Shown here one piece after another: positions 36,139 through 44,748 of a stretch of 64,000 nucleotides of DNA. The notes under the pieces were generated by a model. The model ran no database searches, was not told the DNA's origin, and saw only the letters and a list, made by a program, of their open reading frames with translations. The translations under genes and the position numbers were made by a program. Position 1 is the stretch's first letter, and each line of letters opens with the position of its first letter. The stretch is from an uncultured Tenacibaculum sp. Lineage in GTDB: Bacteria > Bacteroidota > Bacteroidia > Flavobacteriales > Flavobacteriaceae. Where the stretch lies: positions 1-64,000 of the forward strand of contig NZ_CANLTU010000002.1 in the NCBI RefSeq assembly GCF_947494125.1, written 5' to 3'.

Positions 36139-36746
36139 TTTTTATCTTTTTTTAAATAGATGCTTTCCTTGATTCTCTTTAATCGTTGAAAAACCTTCTC
36201 TTTAATTTTTATCTTATTATTTGTTGTTGATGGATCGTATAACATACCAGTACATAAGCACATTTGTTGTTTTGTTCTTTGTAGCACATCGTAGTTTTTG
36301 CAGGTTTGACAACCTTTCCAAAAGGATTGATCGTTTGTTAATTCAGAAAAAGTAACGGGCTTGTATCCTAAATCGCTATTTAGTTTCATAACAGCTAATC
36401 CTGTAGTAATTGAAAATACTTTAGCATTTGGGAACTTGGTTCTAGAGTGTTTAAAAACTATTGCTTTAATTTTTTTAGCAAGTCCAATTCCTCTATAATC
36501 AGGATGTACAATTAGTCCAGAATTCGCAACAAATTTGCCATGACTCCATGCTTCGATATAACAAAAACCAGCAAATTTATCTCCGTCTAAAGCTATTACA
36601 GCGTTGCTGTTTTCTAGTTTTGTAATAATATATTCAGGTTTACGCTTAGCAATACCTGTACCTCTAACTTGAGCAGCTTCATCAATTGTTTGACAAATGA
36701 TATCAGCATATACTGTATGTGATTTATCAGCAATAACAATTTTCAT
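36135..36746 (-). CDS. GNAT acyltransferase, probable N-acylglutamate synthase
   Basis: About 203 residues from the ATG at 36746. A longer frame starting in the leader region is an artefact of the open attenuator sequence. The GNAT fold has the acyl-CoA loop VHPDYRGIGLAKKIKAIVFK and a Cys-rich C-terminal segment (KGCQTCKNYDVLQRTKQQMC, then LCTGMLYDP). No separate argA or argJ is present, and it is the first gene of the arginine operon. It therefore probably makes N-acetyl- or N-succinyl-glutamate, as proposed from genetics for a related Bacteroides gene. Expression is probably attenuated via the upstream leader region. Confidence 0.75.
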   Translation of the reverse strand: MKIVIADKSHTVYADIICQTIDEAAQVRGTGIAKRKPEYIITKLENSNAVIALDGDKFAGFCYIEAWSHGKFVANSGLIVHPDYRGIGLAKKIKAIVFKHSRTKFPNAKVFSITTGLAVMKLNSDLGYKPVTFSELTNDQSFWKGCQTCKNYDVLQRTKQQMCLCTGMLYDPSTTNNKIKIKEKVFQRLKRIKESIYLKKDKK

Positions 36747-36798
36747 TGTTTTTGATTTTAAATTAAAATGTTTGTAAAATGGATTGTTTTTGAAAGAA

Positions 36799-36819
36799 GA
36801 ACCGGACACACCTAGGTTC
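36799..36819 (-). terminator. Hairpin in the arginine-operon leader (candidate attenuator terminator)
   Basis: On the minus strand GAACC-TA-GG pairs with CC-GGTTC around a TGTGT loop, followed by TTCTTTC and an A-rich stretch. It sits 53 bp before the GNAT ATG and directly after the RRR-containing short frame, as expected for an attenuator terminator, though the U-tract is impure. Confidence 0.45.
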
Positions 36820-36828
36820 AATAATTGA

Positions 36829-36930
36829 TTAACACCCTGACGGGCGACGGCGGAAAATAGGGCGTACAACAACTGGGCTATTCGAAGGAATAACTACAGG
36901 TAAAATTGATATGAAATTGAAATTGTACAA
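36829..36930 (-). CDS. Second Arg-cluster short frame in the arg leader
   Basis: 33 codons from a TTG at 36930. The C-terminal half reads VVVRPIFRRRPSGC, with the Arg cluster encoded by CGC CGT CGC close to the stop, and the hairpin at 36799-36819 follows. The TTG start is weak and the frame stays open further upstream, so its translation is uncertain. Alternatively these bases simply pair with the first leader region (shared CGCCGTCGC). Confidence 0.3.
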   Translation of the reverse strand: MYNFNFISILPVVIPSNSPVVVRPIFRRRPSGC

Positions 36931-36978
36931 GAAATAAAAAAATAAAAATTACGTATATAAAGAATGCTTTGTTTGCTT

Positions 36979-37050
36979 TTAGCTGCGACGGCGTAAGCGA
37001 ACAAATGTACTGGGAACAGTACTACGTATTTTATTTTTTAAAGAATTCAT
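36979..37050 (-). CDS. argL: Arginine leader peptide (attenuator)
   Basis: 23 codons, ATG at 37050. The peptide begins MNSLKNKIRS and ends VRLRRRS, giving five Arg residues, four of them within the last six positions. The imperfect hairpin 36968-37005 (AAGCGAACAAA against TTTGTTTGCTT) includes these codons in its 5' arm and loop. This is the classic layout in which ribosome stalling at Arg codons, when charged Arg-tRNA is scarce, refolds the RNA and permits transcription of the arginine operon. The name is descriptive. Confidence 0.6.
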   Translation of the reverse strand: MNSLKNKIRSTVPSTFVRLRRRS

Positions 37051-37135
37051 GTGGCAAACATATAAAATATATTTTACTTTTTTTGGAAATAAATTAGGAT
37101 ATTTAAAATATTATTCTAAATATTTGTGACATCAG

Positions 37136-37198
37136 ATGAAAAAACAAATTTTAAATATCATTTCTATTATTGTCATTGTGATTATTTCACAGGGATAG
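37136..37198 (+). CDS. Branched-chain leader peptide 1 (attenuator)
   Basis: 20-residue ORF starting MKKQILNI and continuing IISIIVIVII, with nine Ile, two Val and one Leu. It is followed after 32 bp by a perfect terminator. A stretch AGGAATGC just after its stop could pair with TTCCT in the terminator's 5' arm as an anti-terminator. Confidence 0.8.
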   Translation: MKKQILNIISIIVIVIISQG

Positions 37199-37230
37199 AG
37201 GAATGCATTTAAATAATTATAAATTATAAA

Positions 37231-37262
37231 AAAAGGCTTCCTAAATTTAGGAAGCCTTTTTT
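37231..37262 (+). terminator. Attenuator terminator 1
   Basis: Perfect palindrome: AAAAGGCTTCCT (37231-37242), loop AAATTT, AGGAAGCCTTTT, then T-run. Lies between the two leader peptides. Confidence 0.88.
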
Positions 37263-37275
37263 AGTTAACAAGAAT

Positions 37276-37341
37276 ATGAGTCAAATTTTAAATATCGTAG
37301 TAGTCTTAATTATTGTCATTATTAGCTCACCACCGAGTTGA
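37276..37341 (+). CDS. Branched-chain leader peptide 2 (attenuator)
   Basis: 21-residue ORF beginning MSQILNIVVVLIIVII and ending SSPPS: seven Ile, four Val, two Leu. It shares the QILNI core and overall plan with leader 1, so it is probably a duplicated attenuator. A second intrinsic terminator follows after 24 bp. Confidence 0.8.
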   Translation: MSQILNIVVVLIIVIISSPPS

Positions 37342-37365
37342 TACAGATAATTATTGCTATACAAT

Positions 37366-37398
37366 AAAGCCTGTGTCAATTTAGATGCAGGCTTTTTT
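37366..37398 (+). terminator. Attenuator terminator 2
   Basis: AAAGCCTG (37366-37373) pairs with CAGGCTTT (37388-37395), extended inward by G-U pairs, then a T-run. Reaching ilvE requires passing this and terminator 1. Between here and ilvE is a TAATGAC (37428-37434)/GTCATTA (37476-37482) dyad of unknown role. Confidence 0.85.
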
Positions 37399-37551
37399 TT
37401 GTATTGAATATTAGAATTAAAACACCGTAATGACCTGTAAATCAATGAAGTAAACTTTAAGTCTATTAGGTGGGTGTCATTAAAATAGAGAAAAACAAGA
37501 ATTAATAAAAAGACAATAAAATAATTTCGAACAGCAAAACAACTAAAAACA

Positions 37552-38439
37552 ATGTATTACAAAGAAGATAGTATCATTTTTTATAATGGGAAATTTATCA
37601 AAGCAAAAGAAGCAAAAGAGAACCCTTATAGCCAAAGTTTACACTATGGAAACGGTGTTTTTGAAGGCATAAGAGCTTATAATACACCAAGTGGAACAAG
37701 AATTTTTAAATCAGAAGAACATTATAAACGCTTAAAGTATGGAGCAGAAGTAATGGATATTCAATTTAAGTATACAGAAGAAGAACTTACCAAAATAACG
37801 TACGAGTTGTTAGAACGTAATGCTTTAAAAGATGCTTATATACGTCCGTTAATAACTACAGGAGCAAATATGAGTTTGTTAACTTCTAATGAAACGAATT
37901 TAATTATTCAATGTTGGGAATGGGGAAAATACATGGGAGATAAGTTATTACGTGTTAAAACATCTTCGTTTCAAAGACCCAACCCTAAGGCATGTTTTGT
38001 AGAGGCAAAGGTCACTGGACATTATATAAATTCTATTCTATCTACAAATGAAGCTAAAAAAGAAGGATATGATGAAGCATTGTTGTTAGATATGAATGGA
38101 AATGTAGCAGAATGTTCAGGAGCTAATATTTTTATGCAAAAGGATGGAAAGTTATACACACCACCAAGAGGTCATATTATGGCAGGAATTACACGATCTA
38201 CTGTAATTGAATTATGCAAAGAAGAAGGAATTTCTATTGAAGAAAAGCATTTTACGTTAGAGGAATTAAAAAATGCAGATGCTTGTTTTTTTACAGGAAC
38301 AGCTGCTGAAGTAGTTGGACTACAATCTTTAGATGCATACGGATTTCCACTTGCATGGGAAAAATCACATGGATATCAATTAATGAAATTATATAAAGAC
38401 GAAGTATTAGGCTTACGTCAAAAAAGAAAAGCAAGTTAA
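37552..38439 (+). CDS. ilvE: Branched-chain amino acid aminotransferase
   Basis: 295 residues, class IV PLP aminotransferase. [15 protein letters not shown], the PLP lysine in [13 protein letters not shown], and the class signature around [16 protein letters not shown] are all present. Final transamination to Ile, Val and Leu. First structural gene after the tandem attenuators and 1 bp before ilvD. Confidence 0.95.
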   Translation: MYYKEDSIIFYNGKFIKAKEAKENPYSQSLHYGNGVFEGIRAYNTPSGTRIFKSEEHYKRLKYGAEVMDIQFKYTEEELTKITYELLERNALKDAYIRPLITTGANMSLLTSNETNLIIQCWEWGKYMGDKLLRVKTSSFQRPNPKACFVEAKVTGHYINSILSTNEAKKEGYDEALLLDMNGNVAECSGANIFMQKDGKLYTPPRGHIMAGITRSTVIELCKEEGISIEEKHFTLEELKNADACFFTGTAAEVVGLQSLDAYGFPLAWEKSHGYQLMKLYKDEVLGLRQKRKAS

Positions 38440-38440
38440 G

Positions 38441-40117
38441 ATGGAATTGAATAAATTCAGTAAACAAGTAACACAAGACGATACACAGCCAGCAGCACAG
38501 GCAATGCTACATGCAATTGGTTTGTCTAATTCAGATTTACAAAAACCACTTATTGGAATTGCAAGTACAGGGTATGAAGGAAATCCGTGTAATATGCATT
38601 TGAATGATCTGGCTAAGTTGGTGAAAGAAGGAACACAAAACACCGATTTAGTTGGACTAATTTTTAATACGATAGGGGTTTCTGATGGGATTTCAATGGG
38701 AACTCCAGGAATGCGATTTTCGTTACCGTCTAGAGATGTTATTGCAGATTCTATGGAAACTGTAGTGCAAGCCATGTCGTATGATGGATTGGTAACTGTT
38801 GTAGGATGTGATAAGAATATGCCAGGAGCTTTAATGGCGATGCTTCGCTTAAATCGTCCGTCCATTTTAGTATATGGAGGAACGATAGCATCGGGATGTC
38901 ATGAAGGAAAAAAGTTAGATGTTGTATCGGCATTTGAAGCTTGGGGAGAAAAAGTAGCAGGGAAAATTGATAATAAAGAATATCAAAGTGTAATAGAAAA
39001 AGCATGCCCAGGAGCTGGCGCTTGTGGAGGAATGTATACAGCAAATACAATGGCATCCGCAATAGAAGCTTTAGGAATGAGCTTGCCTTATAATTCTTCA
39101 AATCCAGCAATTAGTAAAAATAAAGAAGAAGAATGTGTAAAAGCAGGAGAAGCACTACGTGTATTATTAGAAAAAGATATTAAACCGTCAGACATTGTTA
39201 CTAAAAAAGCAATGGAAAATGCGATTCGATTGGTAACCGTAATGGGAGGTTCAACAAATGCGGTATTGCATTTTTTAGCAATAGCAAAGGCAGCAAATGT
39301 GAAATTTACCTTAGAAGATTTTCAACGTATTTCAGATGAAACACCATTTTTAGCAGACTTAAAACCAAGTGGTAAATATTTAATGGAAGATGTACATCGT
39401 GTTGGAGGTATTCCAGCTGTACTTAAGTATTTATTACAAAAAGGGTTGTTACATGGAGATTGCTTAACGGTAACAGGAAAAACATTAGAAGAAAACTTAG
39501 CAGAGGTTCCTGATTTGACAGAAAACCAAGATGTTATAAAGCCATTAGAGACACCGATAAAAGCAACGGGGCATTTACGAATGCTATATGGAAATTTAGC
39601 TGAGGAAGGTTCGGTAGCAAAAATAACTGGAAAAGAAGGTTTGTATTTCTCAGGAAAAGCAAAGGTTTTTGAAGGAGAATATGCTGCAAATGATGGAATA
39701 CGTGACGGTAAGGTAAGTAAAGGAGATGTAGTTGTAATTCGTTATGAAGGACCTAAAGGAGGGCCTGGAATGCCAGAAATGTTAAAACCAACCGCTGCTA
39801 TTATGGGAGCTGGTTTAGGAAAAGAGGTCGCTTTAATTACAGATGGCCGATTTTCTGGAGGAACCCACGGTTTTGTTGTGGGGCATATTACTCCAGAAGC
39901 TCAAGATGGAGGAACAATTGCTTTGATAAAGGATGGTGATATTATTACAATTAATGCAGAAACAAATTCAATTGTATTAGAAATATCAGATCAAGAATTA
40001 ACAAAAAGAAAAAATGAATGGGAAGCACCCCCATTAAAAGTTAACAGAGGTGTTTTATATAAATATGCCAAAACAGTTTCATCAGCATCTAACGGATGTG
40101 TAACCGATGAATTTTAA
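38441..40117 (+). CDS. ilvD: Dihydroxy-acid dehydratase
   Basis: 558 residues. Fe-S cluster motifs [13 protein letters not shown] and [19 protein letters not shown], plus the C-terminal [20 protein letters not shown]. Dehydrates dihydroxy acids to 2-keto acids in Ile/Val synthesis. Eleven bp before ilvB. Confidence 0.96.
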   Translation: MELNKFSKQVTQDDTQPAAQAMLHAIGLSNSDLQKPLIGIASTGYEGNPCNMHLNDLAKLVKEGTQNTDLVGLIFNTIGVSDGISMGTPGMRFSLPSRDVIADSMETVVQAMSYDGLVTVVGCDKNMPGALMAMLRLNRPSILVYGGTIASGCHEGKKLDVVSAFEAWGEKVAGKIDNKEYQSVIEKACPGAGACGGMYTANTMASAIEALGMSLPYNSSNPAISKNKEEECVKAGEALRVLLEKDIKPSDIVTKKAMENAIRLVTVMGGSTNAVLHFLAIAKAANVKFTLEDFQRISDETPFLADLKPSGKYLMEDVHRVGGIPAVLKYLLQKGLLHGDCLTVTGKTLEENLAEVPDLTENQDVIKPLETPIKATGHLRMLYGNLAEEGSVAKITGKEGLYFSGKAKVFEGEYAANDGIRDGKVSKGDVVVIRYEGPKGGPGMPEMLKPTAAIMGAGLGKEVALITDGRFSGGTHGFVVGHITPEAQDGGTIALIKDGDIITINAETNSIVLEISDQELTKRKNEWEAPPLKVNRGVLYKYAKTVSSASNGCVTDEF

Positions 40118-40128
40118 TACCTGAAATT

Positions 40129-41862
40129 ATGACCACAAAAACACAAACAGCATTTGTAATAGAGACAAAACAAAAACTGCATATTTCAGGAGCAGAAGCC
40201 GTCGTAAGATGTTTATTAGAAGAAGATGCAGATTTAATTTATGGATATCCTGGAGGAGCAATTATGCCAGTATATGATGAGCTGTATAAATTTCAAGATA
40301 AAATAAATCATGTACTTACGCGTCATGAACAAGGAGCTACGCATGCGGCACAAGGTTTTGCTAGAGTAACAGGTAAAGTAGGAGTAGCCATTGCTACTTC
40401 TGGACCAGGTGCAACCAATTTGATTACTGGTATTGCAGATGCGCAAATAGATTCTACACCAATGGTATGTATTACAGGACAAGTAGCATCTCATTTATTA
40501 GGTTCAGATGCTTTTCAAGAAACTGATATTGTTGGAATTTCTACACCTGTCACAAAATGGAATTATCAAATAACGAAGGCTTCAGAAATACCAGAGATTT
40601 TTGCAAAAGCATTTTACATAGCAAAATCTGGACGACCAGGACCTGTTTTAATTGATATAACAAAAGATGCACAGTTTGAAACATTCGACTTTGAATATGA
40701 AAAATGTACTTCTGTACGTAGTTATAAGGCAAAACCAGAAGTTAATTTAGAAGAAGTAAAAGCAGCAGCTACATTAATCAATAGTGCTAAAAAACCAATG
40801 ATTGTTTTTGGGCAAGGAGTTATTCTTGGAGAAGCAGAGCAAGAGTTTAAAGCTTTTATTGAAAAAGCAAGGATTCCATCGGCGTGGACAATTTTAGGTT
40901 TATCAGCATTACCTACTGAGCATGAATTAAATGTAGGTATGGTAGGTATGCATGGAAATTATGCACCAAATAAATTAACCAATGAATGTGATTTATTAAT
41001 AGCCGTTGGAATGCGTTTTGATGATCGTGTTACTGGGAGTTTAAATACCTATGCGAAACAAGCAAAAGTTATTCATTTTGAAATAGATCCTGCTGAGATT
41101 GATAAAAATGTAAAAGCAGATGTTGCAGTTTTAGGAGATGTTAAAGAGAGTTTAGCTGAAATATTACCATTCGTTAATAAAAATTCTCATGATGAATGGT
41201 TATCGAATTTTCATAAACTAGAAGCTGTAGAGTTTGATAAAGTAAAAAGAGAAGATTTATTTCCAACTAAAGAAGGCTTAACGATGGGAGAGGTTTTAAA
41301 GGAAATAAACAATGCTTCAGGTGGAGACGCAGTAATTGTTTCTGATGTTGGACAACATCAGATGTTTGCGTGTCGTTATGCAAAGTTTAATCAAACAAAA
41401 AGTAATGTTACTTCAGGAGGTTTAGGAACGATGGGATTTGCTTTACCTGCAGCTATTGGAGCAAAGATGGGAGTTCCAGATAGAGAAGTAGTTATGATTG
41501 CGGGTGATGGAGGCTATCAGATGACTATTCAAGAATTAGGAACAATTTTACAAACAAAAGCAGCCGTAAAAATAGTAGTACTTAATAACGAATATTTAGG
41601 AATGGTACGTCAATGGCAACAATTGTTTTTTGATAAGCGATATGCGTCAACAGAAATGACAAACCCTGATTTTGTAGCTATTGCAAAAGGTTATGATATA
41701 GCAGCAAAAAGAGTTACAAAAAGAGAAGACTTAGCAAAATCAGTTCAAGAAATGATGCAATCTAAAGAAGCATACTTTTTAGAGGTATGTGTAGAAAAAG
41801 AAAATAATGTATTTCCAATGATACCAACAGGAGCATCGGTTTCAGATATAAGATTAGAATAA
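40129..41862 (+). CDS. ilvB: Acetolactate synthase large (catalytic) subunit
   Basis: 577 residues, three-domain TPP enzyme. YGYPGGAIMPVYDELY, the catalytic Glu in LTRHEQGATHAAQGF, and the TPP/Mg2+ site MIAGDGGYQMTIQEL..LNNEYLGMVRQWQ. First committed step. Two bp before ilvN. Confidence 0.96.
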   Translation: MTTKTQTAFVIETKQKLHISGAEAVVRCLLEEDADLIYGYPGGAIMPVYDELYKFQDKINHVLTRHEQGATHAAQGFARVTGKVGVAIATSGPGATNLITGIADAQIDSTPMVCITGQVASHLLGSDAFQETDIVGISTPVTKWNYQITKASEIPEIFAKAFYIAKSGRPGPVLIDITKDAQFETFDFEYEKCTSVRSYKAKPEVNLEEVKAAATLINSAKKPMIVFGQGVILGEAEQEFKAFIEKARIPSAWTILGLSALPTEHELNVGMVGMHGNYAPNKLTNECDLLIAVGMRFDDRVTGSLNTYAKQAKVIHFEIDPAEIDKNVKADVAVLGDVKESLAEILPFVNKNSHDEWLSNFHKLEAVEFDKVKREDLFPTKEGLTMGEVLKEINNASGGDAVIVSDVGQHQMFACRYAKFNQTKSNVTSGGLGTMGFALPAAIGAKMGVPDREVVMIAGDGGYQMTIQELGTILQTKAAVKIVVLNNEYLGMVRQWQQLFFDKRYASTEMTNPDFVAIAKGYDIAAKRVTKREDLAKSVQEMMQSKEAYFLEVCVEKENNVFPMIPTGASVSDIRLE

Positions 41863-41864
41863 TT

Positions 41865-42380
41865 ATGGAGAATAAGCAAACATATACAGTTTCGGTTTAT
41901 ACTGAAAATAACGTTGGGTTATTAAATAGAATCTCAGGAATCTTTTTAAGAAGGCATATTAATATTGAAAGCATGAATATTTCTAAATCAGAAATAAAAA
42001 GTGTTTCAAGATTTACCTTGTTAGTGAAGGTAACCGAAGAGCAAATTAAAAAAATTATAGGACAAATTGAAAAGCAAGTAGAGGTTATAAAAGCCTATTA
42101 TCATACAGATAAGGACACTGTTTATCAAGAGTCATGCTTATTTAAATTAAGCTCAGAATCGTTAATAGCAAATGATGATATTCAAACGATAATCAATAAT
42201 AGTAAATCGAGAGTAATTAATATAAACAAAGATTTTTTTGTTCTTGAAAAATCAGGAGCAAAAGAAGAAATAGAAGAGCTATATCATACACTAGATAAAC
42301 ATGGAATCATGCAATTTGTTCGGTCAGGGCGTATTGCAATAACTAAAGATGAAATGAGAATATCAAAAATGCTAGATTAA
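41865..42380 (+). CDS. ilvN: Acetolactate synthase small (regulatory) subunit
   Basis: 171 residues. N-terminal ACT domain (TVSVYTENNVGLLNRISGIF, then RRHINIESMNISKSE) that senses branched-chain amino acids, followed by a second regulatory domain. Confers feedback inhibition on IlvB. Confidence 0.94.
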   Translation: MENKQTYTVSVYTENNVGLLNRISGIFLRRHINIESMNISKSEIKSVSRFTLLVKVTEEQIKKIIGQIEKQVEVIKAYYHTDKDTVYQESCLFKLSSESLIANDDIQTIINNSKSRVININKDFFVLEKSGAKEEIEELYHTLDKHGIMQFVRSGRIAITKDEMRISKMLD

Positions 42381-42384
42381 AAAC

Positions 42385-43212
42385 TTGAAGAAAAATCTTA
42401 AAATACACGAAACAGCTTTTATGACTTCTATGTTTAGAGCCATGAATACAACATTAAGTAATGATTTGTATTCAAAACTTTGGAATAATAGAAAAACAAA
42501 AGTGTGGGTAGATGATTACTTAACTGAAGTTTCTGAAGAAGAGGTTAATACTCATTGTGTACGAAATAGATTTTTTTTAGAGAAAATTAAAGAACGATTA
42601 ACTGAAATAGACATTCTTATAAACTTTGGAGCTGGATTTAGTATGTATCCATTTTTATTAGATGAATCTATAGTTCATATAGAAATAGACAAACCGGCTA
42701 TTGTTAATTATAAAAAAGCTAAAATTTCCAATTGGATAGAAACGAGTGAATTACCTAGAAGAGACATTCATTTTTTAGGAACGGATTTTAGTAAAGATTA
42801 TGAGGAAGGTTTGTATGTTCAAATTGATGGAATAAAAAAAGATAAGAAATCTCTCATCTTATTAGAAGGTGTTTTGTTTTTTTTAGATCTGAATCAAGCG
42901 AAAGGAATATTTAATTTTTTCGATAAAATTCAAAATAAAGGAGAATATATAGGGAGTGTTTCTTTTAAGCATTCGATAAAAGAGACAAGTGTATTTAAAA
43001 GGTTACAGCGTTTTTTAAACGATAGGATTTTAAAAACATCAAAAGATGATTACTTAGCAATTGATACTGATTTTTATATAGAAAAATCAAAATATACTAT
43101 TAGAGAACATAAAGATTACTTTATGTATTCTAAAGAATTAAACAATAAAATAAACTTAAACGCAACAGATATTTTAAACGAAAACTTTTATCTGTTACAA
43201 AAAACAATATAA
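42385..43212 (+). CDS. SAM-dependent methyltransferase, leucine carboxyl methyltransferase-like, inside the ilv operon
   Basis: 275 residues from a TTG 4 bp after ilvN (an in-frame ATG at 42421 is an alternative). The layout is that of the LCM/PPM1-type O-methyltransferases: an N-terminal helical part (FRAMNTTLSNDLYSKLWNNR), INFGAGFSMYPFLL as the AdoMet loop, VHIEIDKPAIVNYKK, and SLILLEGVLFFLDLNQAKGI. Such enzymes methylate carboxyl groups of small molecules or proteins. It sits between ilvN and ilvC, so it is coexpressed with branched-chain synthesis, but it has no known step there. Substrate unknown. Confidence 0.75.
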   Translation: MKKNLKIHETAFMTSMFRAMNTTLSNDLYSKLWNNRKTKVWVDDYLTEVSEEEVNTHCVRNRFFLEKIKERLTEIDILINFGAGFSMYPFLLDESIVHIEIDKPAIVNYKKAKISNWIETSELPRRDIHFLGTDFSKDYEEGLYVQIDGIKKDKKSLILLEGVLFFLDLNQAKGIFNFFDKIQNKGEYIGSVSFKHSIKETSVFKRLQRFLNDRILKTSKDDYLAIDTDFYIEKSKYTIREHKDYFMYSKELNNKINLNATDILNENFYLLQKTI

Positions 43213-43238
43213 AAGCGTAAAGCTAAAAACAACGAATT

Positions 43239-44744
43239 ATGGCAACAAATTATTTTAATACATTATCATTAGCAGGAAAATTAGAGCAACTTGCAAAATG
43301 TAGATTTATGGAAGCTTCAGAGTTTTCAGAAGGAGTTAAAGCATTGGAAGGAAAAAAAGTAGTAATTATTGGTTGTGGAGCTCAAGGTTTAAATCAAGGT
43401 TTAAACATGAGAGATTCCGGCTTGGATGTATCATATGCATTAAGATTGGCAGCTATTGAAGAAAAGAGAGCCTCTTATAGAAATGCTACAGAAAACAATT
43501 TTAATGTTGGTACGTTTGAAGAGTTAATACCTAGTGCAGATTTGGTATTAAATTTAACACCAGATAAGCAGCATACACGAGTTGTTAAAACAGTAATGCC
43601 TTTGATGAAAAAAGGAGCAACCTTATCGTATTCTCATGGATTTAATATTGTTGAAGAAGGTATGAAAATCCGCGAAGACTTAACTGTAATTATGGTAGCG
43701 CCAAAATGCCCTGGAACAGAAGTAAGAGAAGAATATAAAAGAGGTTTTGGAGTGCCTACATTGATTGCAGTGCATCCAGAAAATGATCCAGAAAATAAAG
43801 GATGGGCACAAGCAAAAGCCTATGCTGTAGCAACCGGAGGAGACAAAGCTGGTGTATTAGAATCTTCTTTTGTAGCTGAAGTAAAATCAGATTTAATGGG
43901 GGAACAAACTATTTTATGTGGTGTTTTACAAACTGCATCAATTTTATCTTTTGATAAGATGTTAGCAGAAGGAATTGAGCCAACGTATGCTTCTAAACTA
44001 ATTCAGTATGGTTGGGAAACAATTACTGAAGCATTAAAGCATGGAGGAATTACGAATATGATGGATCGTTTATCTAACCCAGCAAAAATAAAAGCATTTG
44101 AGCTTTCAGAAGAATTGAAAACAATACTTAAACCATTATTTGTTAAACATATGGATGATATTATGTCAGGTCATTTTTCAAAAACAATGATGGAAGATTG
44201 GGCAAATGACGATGTAAATTTATTATCGTGGAGAGCAGCTACAGGTGAAACTGCTTTTGAAAAAACTGAGGCAACTGAAGTAGAAGTAAGCGAACAAGAA
44301 TATTTTGATCATGGTATATTAATGGTTGCTTTTGTTAAAGTAGGAGTAGAATTAGCGTTTGATACTATGGTAGCTTCAGGTATAAAAGAAGAGTCGGCAT
44401 ATTATGAATCTTTACATGAATTACCATTAATAGCAAATACGGTAGCTAGAAAGAAGTTATACGAAATGAACCGTATTATTTCTGATACAGCTGAGTATGG
44501 ATGTTATTTATTTGATCATGCAGCAAAACCATTATTAGTTGATTTTATGAAAACAGTTGATACTTCAATCATAGGGAAATCATATACAGACTCTAATGAA
44601 GTTGATAACTTAGAGCTAATTCGAATAAATGAATCAATACAAAGTCATCCAATTGAAAAAATAGGAAAAACCTTAAGAACGTCAATGACAGCTATGAAAG
44701 TAATAAGTCAAGAAGAAGAAAAAGAAGCAGTAGTTTTTCATTAA
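43239..44744 (+). CDS. ilvC: Ketol-acid reductoisomerase (class II, long form)
   Basis: 501 residues, the long class II type with a duplicated C-terminal domain. N-terminal NADPH motif [40 protein letters not shown], and [15 protein letters not shown] (metal ligands). Isomerises and reduces acetohydroxy acids. Four bp before ilvA. Confidence 0.96.
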   Translation: MATNYFNTLSLAGKLEQLAKCRFMEASEFSEGVKALEGKKVVIIGCGAQGLNQGLNMRDSGLDVSYALRLAAIEEKRASYRNATENNFNVGTFEELIPSADLVLNLTPDKQHTRVVKTVMPLMKKGATLSYSHGFNIVEEGMKIREDLTVIMVAPKCPGTEVREEYKRGFGVPTLIAVHPENDPENKGWAQAKAYAVATGGDKAGVLESSFVAEVKSDLMGEQTILCGVLQTASILSFDKMLAEGIEPTYASKLIQYGWETITEALKHGGITNMMDRLSNPAKIKAFELSEELKTILKPLFVKHMDDIMSGHFSKTMMEDWANDDVNLLSWRAATGETAFEKTEATEVEVSEQEYFDHGILMVAFVKVGVELAFDTMVASGIKEESAYYESLHELPLIANTVARKKLYEMNRIISDTAEYGCYLFDHAAKPLLVDFMKTVDTSIIGKSYTDSNEVDNLELIRINESIQSHPIEKIGKTLRTSMTAMKVISQEEEKEAVVFH

Positions 44745-44748
44745 AAGT

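Noticed and set aside
36747..36872. N-terminal extension of the GNAT protein to 36872
   Set aside because: The extension reads through the leader hairpin region and a TTG start; the ATG at 36746 starts the conserved GNAT fold.
37055..37062. Minus-strand TATGTTTG as the arg operon -7 box
   Set aside because: It lies only 4 nt before the leader ATG, too close for a normal transcription start upstream of the leader peptide.
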